DNA of 64,000 bases from Craspedostauros australis (lineage: Eukaryota; Bacillariophyta; Bacillariophyceae; Mastogloiales; Achnanthaceae), in NCBI GenBank assembly GCA_026770025.1, contig JAMXDE010000012.1, forward strand, positions 558,001 to 622,000, written 5' to 3'. Under the pieces are notes generated by a model. That model was not told the origin of the DNA. It saw only the letters and a program-made list of their open reading frames with translations, and searched no databases. A program made the position numbers and the translations under genes. The first letter of the stretch is position 1. Each line of letters opens with the position of its first letter. Shown here in pieces: positions 20,741 to 31,373 of this stretch.

Positions 20741-22934
20741 TTACTTTCCGATTTCATGTCTGTGCGTGTGGTTGTTGGATCCTCCACCACCCCGTCCCGA
20801 TCCGGAGCGCCCGCGCCCCCCTCGGCCTCTACCCCGTCCCCTGCCTCTGCCGCGGCCTCTTCCACCACCACGACCTCCGCCGCTGCCGCCATCGTGATGT
20901 TTGTGCTTGTGCTGTTGCTGTTTGTCGCCATTGCCTCCTCTGCCACCACCACCGCCGCCACTGCCGCTTCTGTCATCATTTCCCTTCTTGTTGCCACCAC
21001 GTCCGCGTCCACCTCGTCCGTGATCGTTGCTGCCCTTGTTCCCGCCCCCACGTCCACCACGGTTTCGTCCACGTTTGTTGTAAGAGCGATTGGATGAGAC
21101 GGAGACTTCGTCGGCTGCAGAATGTTTCGAAACATGGATGTACATGAGCGAGAGTGTGCGTGTGTGTCAGTATGAGTATGTGTGTGTTTGCGTGCATCAT
21201 GTTGATTGGCATGATGAGAGAATACAATACAATACAATACAATGCAACACAATACAATACAATGCAGTATTGAGCAGAGTGCAAGACTTACATTGGGATT
21301 GATTCACATCGTGATCGTTGTTGGTGTCGTGTTTTGGCTGTATGGTGGCGTGCGAGTCTTTGGATGACTTGGATTGTGGCGGCGGTGGAGATGACTGCCG
21401 TTGATGCTGCTTCTGCTTTTGTTTGTTGTGCTTCTGCTTCGATTGGCCATGGTTGTGCTTCTGTTTGGGCTTGTCGTGTTGGTGCTTAGATGATGGAGAC
21501 TTGCGTCCGGATGCTTGCGCCCAGTCGTTCTCTGTCGCAGTGGTAGCAGGAGCAGCTGCAGCAGGAGGAGCATTTTTTGGCTTGTCGACAGGTGCCTTTG
21601 GTGTTACTTTGGGCTTTTCATCCGTAGCATCAGAGGCAGCAGTAGCAGCAACGGCAGAAGCAGCGTCAGTCGCAGTTGTATCCGCATCAGGTGCCTTGTC
21701 AGCATCACCGTCCTTCGATGCCACGTTGGTGCCTGCTGCTGTGGCTGGTGCGACCTCTTCCTGATTGTCGCTTTTGGGTGCGTTCGAATCAGTTCCTGGC
21801 TCCTTGGCCGTGTCTGCCTGCTCCAATCCGACGGCAGCACGTTGCAGACTGGTCGCTGGTGGGTTGTCCGTCTTCATCTTTTGCATGGCCGCCTTGAGTG
21901 CACCGAACTGCGATTTTCGACGCTCCCTGGACTCCTCGGACTTTCGGCGCTGCATCTCCGCATGCTTGTTCTTCTGCTCCTCAGCTTCCTTCTCCATCCG
22001 AGCATTTCTCTTCGCCATCCAAGCCGATCCGTCCAATGACTTTGACGATGCTTTGGCTGTTCCGCAAAATAATATAAGTTTGGATGTGATGTGTGAAGTT
22101 GTAGACAATTGCAAAAATAGAGTAATTAGAGCAGAGCAGAGCACGTTGTTTCAAAATGTGAAGTCGACAGAAAAGGAGAGGGAGAGACCGATAGATGGTG
22201 AGTGGAAGCAGAGTCTTCGCGTGATGTTTGTGTGTGATCAATAGCCACATCAGTGACAACAGTCACATCAGTCACAACGGCTGCAAAGCCACACCAGTCA
22301 CAACACAACAGCAAGAGAGGAAGCAAGTAAACGACCGAACGCAAATGGGAAGACAACGATGCGTACTCGTACCTGCGGAACTGAACTGCGACGATGACTT
22401 CGCCATCTGCTTCCAGCTGGGTCCACCACCGCCCCCGCCACCACGATTGCCTCCTCTGCCTCCACGGTTGCGATCGTTGTTGCCACCATCATAGGTCTTT
22501 TGGTTGCGACGCGGTGAGCCTCTGGCATCTTGAGAGCCGGAATCTCGCGATCCCCAACGGGATCCGCCACCGTCATTTCTTCCTCTGGCATCCTGCGCTT
22601 GGGCCTGAAGCTGAGACTGCGGCTGCCGCTGGTTCCGCTGAGGAGAGTCTGGCTTTGCTCTCTGCTGCAGCGACGATTGGCCTGAGTGAGGGCCCCGAGC
22701 ATCGCGCTGGTTGCGTGATTGATGGCCTCTGTCCGCGTTGGATCCCCGGTTGCTTCGGTCTTGTCCTCCTCTATCATCGTATTGCTGCTGCTGCTGCTGC
22801 TTCTGCCGCTGTTGATTGCCAGAGCCAGCACCAGCATTCACATTGACCGGCGGAGCGGCTGATGCGGTAGGTGGCGTGTACGGCACCTCGTCATCCGAAC
22901 TGTCGGAATCTCCCCAACGCAAATCGTCTGTCAT
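20741..22934 (-). CDS. RGG-box protein, probably RNA-binding
   Basis: Three exons read on the minus strand: 22934-22373, 22056-21292 and 21114-20741. Both joins keep the frame (G/GTACGA...ACAG/CC and T/GTAAGT...GCAG/CC), giving 566 residues. The start MTDDLRWGDSDSSDDEVPYT is chosen because upstream sequence becomes leader-like with a tandem repeat. The N-terminal third is acidic, then Q/R/G/D-rich with RGG boxes and GPSWKQMAKSSSQFSS at the junction. The middle has a charged helix (WMAKRNARMEKEAEEQKNKH), an Ala/Thr/Asp-rich linker and a H/K/Q-rich stretch. Exon 3 is an almost pure RGG/GRGRG domain with a short HTHRHEIGK end. RGG domains bind RNA and G-quadruplexes and are methylated by PRMTs. 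No globular RNA-binding fold is visible and no orthologue was recognised. Confidence 0.7.
21221..21266. repeat. 5-bp repeat in intron 2 of the RGG gene
   Basis: About eight near-perfect copies of AATAC, interrupted once by AATGCAACAC. Confidence 0.85.
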
Positions 22935-23873
22935 GGTTGCTTCTTCTGCTTGCTGCTTTCCTTGGTTTGCTTGGTTTGCTTGGTTTGCTTGGTTTGGCTG
23001 CTTTCTTGGTGGCTTGCTCAGCGAGTGTCGCGTGGATTGATGCTCTGTGCGAATGCGCTTGGTAGGTCTCAATGTATAATACTATAATGCAATACTATAT
23101 AATGCTATACTAATAATAGCAAGATAGTGTCACTCAAGGTGTTCTGTCCTTCTCTCGATTGCTCTTCGTGATTGTGCGATGATTGTGCGATGCTTGTGCT
23201 GTGCTCTGTGTTGTGAGCCTTTCGCTGTTGGTCTTTGCGTGTTCTCTCTGATCTGCTGATTGGTTTGGTTTTGTGGTTTTGGTTGTCCTCCCTCTGTGTT
23301 TTGGTCTTGTGCGGCCAGCCGTTGCGCCATCGTGGCAGATCGCATCGTGCTCCTTTTTGTGGATCTTGTGCCCCGCGATCTTTTGTCGATCAGTTTGCTC
23401 ATTGGCGCTAAGTTAGTCGATTTATCTTGCTGCATTTGGCGCTCGTGTGGCGTTGGCGCCTACGGTTGGGGCTCATCTCCTTCGCGGCAGGAGGTCTTGT
23501 CTCTCGCCACCACCATACGACTACTATACGACCCACTATGTACACTCTTGCAGCAACTGTCCTCCTTTGCTTCCGTAATCGTTCGTGGACGACTGTAGTA
23601 TTGCTTGGACACATCCGGATTTGCAAGTTGTTTACTCTGATCATAATGGAAGCACAGTGTTCGTGTAATAGTTTACATCTATTGTTTTACACTTGTACGC
23701 ATTTTGAGTTTCAGTCTCGCAGGAACCAGACGACTTCTGGCGCCGTTGTTGATGCTTGGTCGAAGGACATTACTGAAGCTCATTGAAAGTCAGCATCATT
23801 CGTGGCGGCCCGCTCTGCCGTGCTCTTCTTCCCACCACATGGCATATTGCGCCGCCACGGAAACCTCAGCAAC
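22935..23873. other. Region between the RGG gene and the BASS gene
   Basis: About 940 bases between the start of the RGG gene (-) and the end of the BASS gene (-). It holds the RGG-gene leader with a 9-bp repeat (22961-22997), a very AT-rich patch with TATA-like words (about 23076-23112), and the BASS 3' UTR. A 101-codon minus-strand ORF at 23130-23435 has leader-like Q/N/T/R composition and is not called. Confidence 0.5.
22961..22997. repeat. 9-bp tandem repeat in a 5' leader
   Basis: About four copies of TTGGTTTGC just upstream of the RGG-gene start codon. If translation began further upstream they would code for repeated N-Q-A. Confidence 0.85.
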
Positions 23874-25312
23874 CTAGTCTATTGTCCTGCCAGCGGCGGG
23901 GACTTCTCCATTCGCATCTGCAGCTCCTGCTGTTGGCGACGCGAGCTGCGCGTTGGACTGCTCGTGCCGAGAATTCTCATCGAACTCGTACCCGTCGTTG
24001 GTCTGCGTGAAGACGAGATCGTCAATGTTCTCGTCGCCCTCCTTTTGCTGCGCCGTACCGTAGACGACTTCAATGGCGTTGGGCGATTCTCGTCTGGCAC
24101 CCTCCACCTCGTAGCTGGTCGCCAGCACGGTGCACAGATTCTCATTTGCGGGCGCCTTCGTCCATCCCATCTTCCAGCAGATTATGCAAAAGGTGGCGAG
24201 GATGACGGCTTCGCAGATACCGTAGAACAGCGGGACGCCAACGGCCCTGGCCTCCTCGTCTCCATCGAACATGGCGACCGCGATGGATGTGGCAATTCCG
24301 GTGTTCTGGTAGCACGCCTCTACGGAGACGGCCACCCGCTCTGGCTTGTCCAGGTTGAATTTGGTGGCCATGTACGAAGCGATGATGACGCCGAGCAGGG
24401 CAGGTGCCGCAACGCCAAAGTAGAATTCGATGTCCTGATCCCACAGCGACGAGTCATTGGAGCTGGATGAGACGCTGGCAGAAAAGATGACCAACGAGAC
24501 GCCGGCCACGTTCCCGATCTTGTTCGCCAGGAGGTTGAATCTGTGCGAGCTGTAGTACGCTGAGCAGAAGAGGCCGGTGGAAATGCCTCCAATGACGACC
24601 ACCAACGAGATGAAGAGCGTCGACCAGTGCAACGATTTGACAACTGCGCTGGAGTACGTGCTGGTTGTGTAAATGATGAGGTTGACTGGCAGCATGACGA
24701 CGGACAGCAGCGTCGATATGGCCGTCATGGTGACGCTCAGCGCCAGGTCTGCGTTGAACATGGAGCACCACCTGCAAACAATGGGAAGGGCAGAAAAGGA
24801 TGCAATGACATTGTCAATTCGTAATGAAGGAGCAGCGTGGAAATGTGATGCGAAATCGTGGAGAGAACAGCGATGTATTGCCCATCATACAATACAATAT
24901 TATATGTCAGAAACGATCACAGCCCAATGGACAGTTGCAACGGTATTTGCATTGCGTGGCGATACGGTGGTAAAATAGCAGCAACACTCGTACAGCACAG
25001 CACAGCAAAACAGAACAACGCAACAGAACGTAATGAACAGAGACAGAGATGGACTTACCAGTTGCTGTAACTGCCTCCTGGACTGGATGTGATGACGAGC
25101 AGGGCCACTCCCATGGGCGCATCCATGTTGAGCGCCTTGACGATGACGAATCCCACAAAGGGAAGGATGACGAACTGGAGGGATATGCCCGTGAGCAACG
25201 CTACTCGATTCCTCAGCTGCTTCTTGAGATGGCCAATGTCGACTGTCGCGGACATGCCAAAGACGAGGCAAAAGAGGAGGACGTTCGTGCCGATCTCTGC
25301 AAAGACCCCCAT
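23874..25312 (-). CDS. BASS-family carrier (bile acid:sodium symporter fold, SLC10-like)
   Basis: Two exons read on the minus strand, 25312-25059 and 24771-23874, joined in phase 2 (AACTG/GTAAGT...TTTGCAG/GTGG), giving 383 residues. The join rebuilds the family signature PGGSYSNW + WCSMFNADLALSVTMTA, corresponding to the conserved crossing region that binds sodium in SLC10 and ASBT. Alternating hydrophobic segments (for example VLLFCLVFGMSATVDIG, TGISLQFVILPFVGFVIVKA, STLFISLVVVIGGISTGLF, PLFYGICEAVILATFCIICW) fit an 8-10 helix carrier. About 90 C-terminal residues are hydrophilic and acidic, probably cytosolic. BASS proteins carry organic anions such as bile acids, pyruvate or glycolate with sodium. 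No plastid presequence is visible on this model, so a plasma-membrane or internal-membrane place is more likely. Substrate unknown. Confidence 0.88.
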
Positions 25313-26365
25313 TGTGTCGTCTCTTGCTGTACCAATGCTCGTTGCGTTCTTTGCTGTGACCTGTGTACTCAGTAGGCACGCCTCCTTTGTTCTGTTTCTT
25401 GCTCAACGCTCTCCCTCCCTCTTTCTCTTTCTTGCTTTGGGCGTACTTCAGCGTCAACCTTCGGTGGCAATGACAGCGCAACTGATTCTTGATGTGAGTG
25501 GCTGTGTATGGTGCGGGAGTATGATACGATGCTTGTGCGAGATCGTTACTATGCTGTGGTACTCTATTGGTATTGTGATGTGAAAGAACACAACCTCACC
25601 GATTCCCACAAACGATGCATGGACGACAACGACGACGATGACGGCGATGGTGATGATTGTGGTCAACAATGAGAACGAGGAGATTCCTTCTCTTCGCCTT
25701 TCCCTTTTGCGTTTTTGGAGGCGTTGTGTTGCGCAAACGAGACCACATGCGGGACGTGCGAAAAATATGTTGACCAAGAATCAGTTTCCCACGATCGGTT
25801 TCTTACGGGAATCATCAAAACTGGACTCAGCCAACCATGATCACATGAGTCCATTCGTGCATATCGGTTGACAGCAAGACTTCCGAGGCAGCCTCCACGT
25901 GATGGCTGGGCGAACAGAAACGAAGCGACACGATTGGCCAAGGAGGGACACGCATGCAAGACAGACGCTTCACGTTTGGCGCCAACAACCAACAAACGAG
26001 CCAGGGACTGGTGACACGCTGTGTGGCGGCGTTTTCGCATTTGCTCCTCTCTTCTTTCAGGTTCAGCCTGGTCTCTTTTTCGTTCGTGGCCTCTCTCCTT
26101 CCTTCTTGTTTCGTCTGTTTTCCTCCTCTCCGCTCCTCTGCTCTTCTGCTCCTGATCGTGCCCCCGTTCCTCCTGCAAAGTCACGAGCAGCATTCACTGA
26201 TCGGAGTAGAGCAGAGAGCAACAGAGCAATCGGCATTGTCAGTTCGCAATACTACAATACTCGAAACAGTTCAAGAGAAAGGACAAGACCAAGACACAGA
26301 CAGAGCGCAGGAGATCATATCCGCACGAGCGCAAGTACAGCACAGGTGGAGCACCATACAGCAAG
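25313..26365. other. Divergent promoter region
   Basis: About 1 kb between the BASS gene (-) and the eIF4B-like gene (+). It should carry both promoters. The last ~150 bases before 26366 are A/C-rich leader. No gene seen. Confidence 0.5.
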
Positions 26366-29300
26366 ATGCCGAACAAGGGTGACGGGAAGGGCGCGAAGAT
26401 GTCGCTGTCGACCTTCATGGGCGACTCCCCCTCTTCCAATCCAACGCAGAGTCTTCCAACGGGTCCAAGAACCAGAGGGTGAGTCCAACACCGCAACCAC
26501 TGCTGCTGCTGCAAGTCGGATCATGTGGTCTATTTGCGGCAATACCTTTGGCAGTGGCGCTCCTTTTGACCTTGACGAGTGCGAACATCCGCTGCTTTCA
26601 CAAATCGTGCACCCACTCACCGATACTGCTTCATTCATTTCGTGCACTCCATTTGGCGTCTTCTTTCTCGGACACTCCTGCTGAACACATGACTGCTGCT
26701 TCCGAATGAACCATCGCTTCCGATTGTTGGACTCTACAATACCTTTGACCGTGACGGTCATTCATTCAATCCTTTCCAACGCAATACTCAACATTTGGTT
26801 CATGTGAAATCACACCATCATCAAACAATCAATGCAATGCAATGCCATGTTCGGTTATTTCATTATCATCGGTGCACTCATCATCGCAATCGCCTTTGAA
26901 TAACATGAAAACAGCCCCGACGACGATGGATCATTCCAGCGTGCACCACGCAATGACGACAGGGACAGACAAGAGGTGTCCCGAGGTGACAGCGACAACA
27001 ACTGGCGACGCGGCGGTGGCGGCGGCGGCGGGTTTGGTGATCGCGGCGACAGAGGAGGTTCGTCGTACAGAAGCGGCGGCGGAGATCGTGGTGGATACAG
27101 AAATGACCGTTACGACTCGAGATCAGGCGACGGCGACAGCGGCGGTGGCTGGAGAAGCCGTGGTCCTCCCCGTGATGGACCGCGCGACGGAGGCAGATTC
27201 GGTGGCGCCCCATCGTCCGCTCCCAGTGGCGGAGGTGGTGAACGAAGACGCTTGCAGCTGAAGCCACGAACAAAGGCATCCGCAGGACCGACCGAGGCCA
27301 AGAAGCAGGATGCGGAACCTGCCAAAAAGGCAGAGCAGACCAAGCCAGCTGATTCTGCTGCTGCCAAAGAAGAAAACAAAGCTGAAGGAGAGACACCTGC
27401 TCAGTCCGGCGGCGACGACAAAGAGGACAACAAAAACAACAACGAAGGTCGTGGCAAGCGATCCGAGAAGAAGATCCGCGAACCTGAGGTCGTCAATTCA
27501 CGAGCGGCCATGTTCGGTGATGCACCAACTGCTGGTGGCAGAAAGGTAAGTCGATTGTGCACTGTGCACTCATTGCGTCCGCATACGCATACGCATACGC
27601 ATACGTACCAGTCTGCGATGCGCTTCGCTATTTGGTTGCTTCAGTGTTGTTTGTCGGCACCCACAATCCCAATCCAATCACTCGATCAATTTTCTCACTC
27701 GATACCTTCCATTCATCTCTTCTCCACTCATCCATCCCAAAACAACGACGGCAACAAACAACAAACTCACGACCTTCTGCTTTCATCATTTTCATCTCCA
27801 GAACAACAACAACAATACCAATCGCCGTGAGGGAGGCGCGCGACGCAACAACGCACCGCCGCCGGTGGTGAACAAGCGCTTCGAGCAGCTCGCAGACGAG
27901 GAGAGGGAGAAGCAACGCGAACGGGAAAGCCGACGCGCTCCGGCTCCCACAGAAAACAGCCGTTTCGCCGCCTTGTCTCTGGAAGAGAAGAATGCTGCCA
28001 AACGCGATGGCTCCGACGACGAGCCAAACGATGACGCGGATGGTCCTTCGCAACGTACCCGCGAAAAAGATGCGCCTCCGCTCGTCGCCAACTCCAGATT
28101 CACCGCCCTCGCAGACGAGGACAGGGAAAAGGACGGCCCATCGGACGGCGGGAACTTCCGTCGTGATAGAGACGATCGCGGCCCACCACCTGTTGCCAAC
28201 TCCCGATTTGCCCGTGCGGCCGAGGAGGACATGGATTATCGCCGTGACAGAGACGATCGTGGCCCACCTCCAACGGCCAACTCCCGATTTGCTCGTGCCG
28301 CTGAAGAGGACATGGACTATCGTCGTGACAGGGATGATCGCGGTCCCCCCCCAACGACAAACTCGCGATTTGCTCGTGCTGCGGAAGAGATGAACTACAG
28401 CCGTGACAGGGATGATCGTGGCCCACCGCCTGTTGCCAACTCCCGATTTGCACGTGCAGCGGAGGAGGATATGGATTACCGTCGCGACAGAGACGATCGC
28501 GGCCCACCACCCGTGGCCAACTCTCGATTTTCGCGAGCCGCCGATGAGGACAGAGGCAACGACGACTACGATCGCTCAGCCGGACGCGGCAACTACCGCG
28601 ACAGAGACGATCGCGGCCCACCACCCGTGGCCAACTCCCGATTTTCGCGAGCCGCCGATGAGGACAGAGGCAACGATGGCTACGATCGCCCAGCCGGACG
28701 CGGCAACTACCGCGACAGGGATGACCGCGGTCCACCTCCGGTCGCCAACTCCCGATTTGCCGCAGCCGCTGCGGAGGCCGAGCAGGAACGCGAGCAGTAC
28801 TACCAGGAGCGAGACCGCAGGCGGGAGGAGTACGGTCGCGGCACTGGACGCGACTTTGGAGGATATGGGCGTGACGGTGGCGGCGGCGGCGGACGGTACG
28901 GACGCGACAGTATGGGCCAGCCAGAATTGCCACGGTATAGCAGAGCAACGGAGGATGCCGAGAATGCTCCAAAGCCGACTCTGCAGGTGCCTGCCTTGAA
29001 GCCAAAGGACATTGCTGTGGACAAGTTCCTGAAACCCAAGCAACGCGAAGCGACCGACAATATGCTATCCATGCCGCCAGCGCGTGAGCATGACGACAAC
29101 ATATTCAAGATCCCAACAAAGTCGAAGAAGGACGACGACGAAGCAGAACAAGCGAAGCCAGCCAAGGCGGCTCCAGCACCGGCCCCAGTCGAGGACACGC
29201 CATCGAAGGATCTGCTCAGCGCCGAGGAATTTGCCAGCGGCGACACGTTGGGAGAAGACCTGAAGAAGCTGTGCGACGAACGTGGTCTGCTGAGCATCCG

Positions 29301-29694
29301 CGAATCCGTGCGTGCCATTTTGGCCAAGCAATCCGAGCCCGATCCAGAATGCGGGTGGGCCGCCGAAGACAAGTACGGCGCGGCCTTGGTGGCTCTGGCC
29401 GAGGAGGATTTGCTGAAGCAGCTGGAGATCCTATTCGCGATCCAGATCCACTGCGACAGCATCGGATTCCCCAAGGTGGACGGAGAGTACATCGTCCAGA
29501 GCATGTTCCGTGCGATGTACAAGTACGACCTGGCAGGCGAAGATGCATTCGAGATGTGGAAGGAAGACGAGGGTGACAACAACCGCGTCGGAAAGTTGAA
29601 GACTATCATCCAGACGACTGAATGGTTCGCCTGGCTCGAAGAGGATGACGACGACGACGATGAGGAGGAGGAAGACGAAGGGGAGGAGGAATAA
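26366..29694 (+). CDS. eIF4B-like translation factor with NSRF repeats and C-terminal W2 domain
   Basis: Three exons, 26366-26478, 26915-27545 and 27802-29694, joined GG/GTGAGT...ACAG/C and AAG/GTAAGT...CCAG/AAC, giving 878 residues. The N-terminus has KMSLSTFMGD, like the start of eIF4B, then a G/R/D/S-rich RGG region and ERRRLQLKPRT, the basic motif typical of eIF4B-type proteins. The centre has seven tandem units starting RDRDDRGPPP, each carrying VANSRFARAAEED or a close variant, with three more degenerate NSRF/NKRF copies upstream. The last ~170 residues form a helical domain ending EMWKEDE...TTEWFAWLEED and an acidic tail, the hallmark of the W2 domain of eIF4G, eIF5 and eIF2B-epsilon. 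A role in cytoplasmic translation initiation is well supported by motifs; the exact orthology is open because the combination of eIF4B-like start and W2 end is unusual. Confidence 0.82.
27581..27605. repeat. 6-bp repeat in intron 2
   Basis: About four copies of GCATAC inside the intron 27546-27801 of the eIF4B-like gene. Confidence 0.85.
28150..28790 (+). repeat. Coding tandem repeats, units of about 26-38 codons
   Basis: Seven in-frame units in the eIF4B-like protein, each opening RDRDDRGPPP and carrying (V/T)(A/T)NSRF. Units 1-4 are about 26 codons and share DMDYR or NYS ends. Units 5-6 are about 38 codons with NDDYDRSAGRGNY-type ends. Unit 7 runs into an alanine and glutamate-rich helix. 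The high DNA similarity of units 5 and 6 points to recent duplication. Confidence 0.9.
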
Positions 29695-31373
29695 AGAGCA
29701 TGCTGCGTCGTTCGTGACCCAGAGACAACTTTCGTGCCATGCTGCGGTGTTTGGCAAAGGAATACCAATACTGCATGGTACTTACTCCGGGCAACAATGC
29801 GAGCATGTATCACTGCACACATGCTCACACATTGCAACGTGATGCGACATGATGTTAAGGCTACACAATACTGAACGAAGAAACGAAATAATTAAAACAA
29901 ACAAGCAAACAGACGAATATAGTAATACACACTACGATAGGGACGAAGACGATTTCATGGCACGCAGTACAGGTATTGGTAGGAATGGTGGATGGCTTGA
30001 GATGAGATGATGTCCGAGCCCCCATCCCCATGTGTTTGAATGGTCATGTGCATCGTGATGGATGGGATTGATGTTGGGCGGGATGCTGGGATTGCACCAC
30101 GTTTTGTGCCATGTTCTGTACTATGCCACGTTTGGTATTCGCTGTGTTGTGCAGCTGTGGTTGCAAGAATCATGTTCTCTCTCTGTCCCTCATTCATTTC
30201 TGAGCAATCGCTCTTTCCTCTTTGGCGCTTTGTTCGGGAGGAATCGCCGAACGAGGTTTGCGGGAAAGAGGAACAAGAAGCTGGGTCTCCATCGTTCCAC
30301 TTGATATCGGAAGGTTTGACCTAAGTAAAATAACGGTGGGACATTTGTTTTTGGTGGGTTATGCCAACGACGGCGGCGTAAAATTGTCGAGGGCACAAGA
30401 TCGGCGGGCGGGATGATGTGACAGATGTGACATTTCCAATGTGAATCTCCACACGATTGCTTGTGTGCTTGTGTCTTGTGTGAACCGAGGGTGGAGCTGC
30501 TTGCGTCGGTGTCACGGATGGTGTTGGTTGCGAACGTAGATGCGAATCCACTGAAGCTCCTTCCCAACAATTCGCACACTTTCTCGCGGCATCCCATCGC
30601 GACTGGAGATCGTATCGTGAGTGCAGGTCGCAGAAAAGCGCGAGTATCACACAAGAGAGAACACGATCATGAAGAAGGCGATAACACCGGCAACATCAAC
30701 ATCAAAAGGAGCAACAGAAACATCGACAGTGGTTCAGACACAGATGCAAACACAGATGCAGGTGTGCATGATGACGGACAACATCATCCAGAAGGTGTCG
30801 CAGTCACCTCCACAATCGAGGCCGCGGCAAACACAATCGCGAATGCAAGCGAAGGCACAAATGCGGGCACAAGCAGAGACGAGATCGTGTGGAGAGGCAA
30901 GCGCTGTCTGCATGAAGGGCGCCTCGGCTGGAAGTTCTCAACGCCAATTCTCATCACGAGACTGCCCCAAGAAGCGAATGCGATCTGAACAGTCCACAGG
31001 AACCTTCACCACAGCACACGCCGAGACGACGGTCACGATGGACAGGAGCACATGTGACACGATGGACAGCCGGACGAGAGCAGCGCAATCGCAATCACAA
31101 ACACAGCCACAGGCTTTAGCGTCCACGCAAGGGAATACAACAGCAGCGGCTTCGCCATTGTCAGAACCAACGCGGTCCACGGAGGTCATGACGGGAGCTG
31201 CCATCAGCATGGACGCTGGCATTGACATGGCGGAAACCTGGTGCGCAAAAACGCCAAATGGCAGCAGATGTTCACAACTGCACGTTCCCGCTCCTCAAGC
31301 GCCAGCCGCAGCATCAGTCCAAGCACCAAGACGATGCACGCCACGGGCTCCGTTGATCGGTCATGGTCGCAAG
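29695..31373. other. Gap with possible N-terminal extension of the next gene
   Basis: About 1.7 kb. The first part should be the eIF4B-like 3' UTR and the middle a promoter. From 30669 (ATG) onward the frame of the beta-propeller gene is open without a stop to its proposed start at 31374. That 235-codon stretch is Q/T/S/A/M-rich and could be coding or just a stop-poor A/C-rich leader. I see no other gene. Confidence 0.45.

Noticed and set aside
21783..21800. TTCGAATC word resembling a tRNA B-box
   Set aside because: It lies inside a coding exon of the RGG gene and no cloverleaf could be drawn around it.
23130..23435. 101-codon minus-strand ORF upstream of the RGG gene
   Set aside because: Q/N/T/R-rich like other translated leaders; no splice site joins it to the RGG gene in frame.
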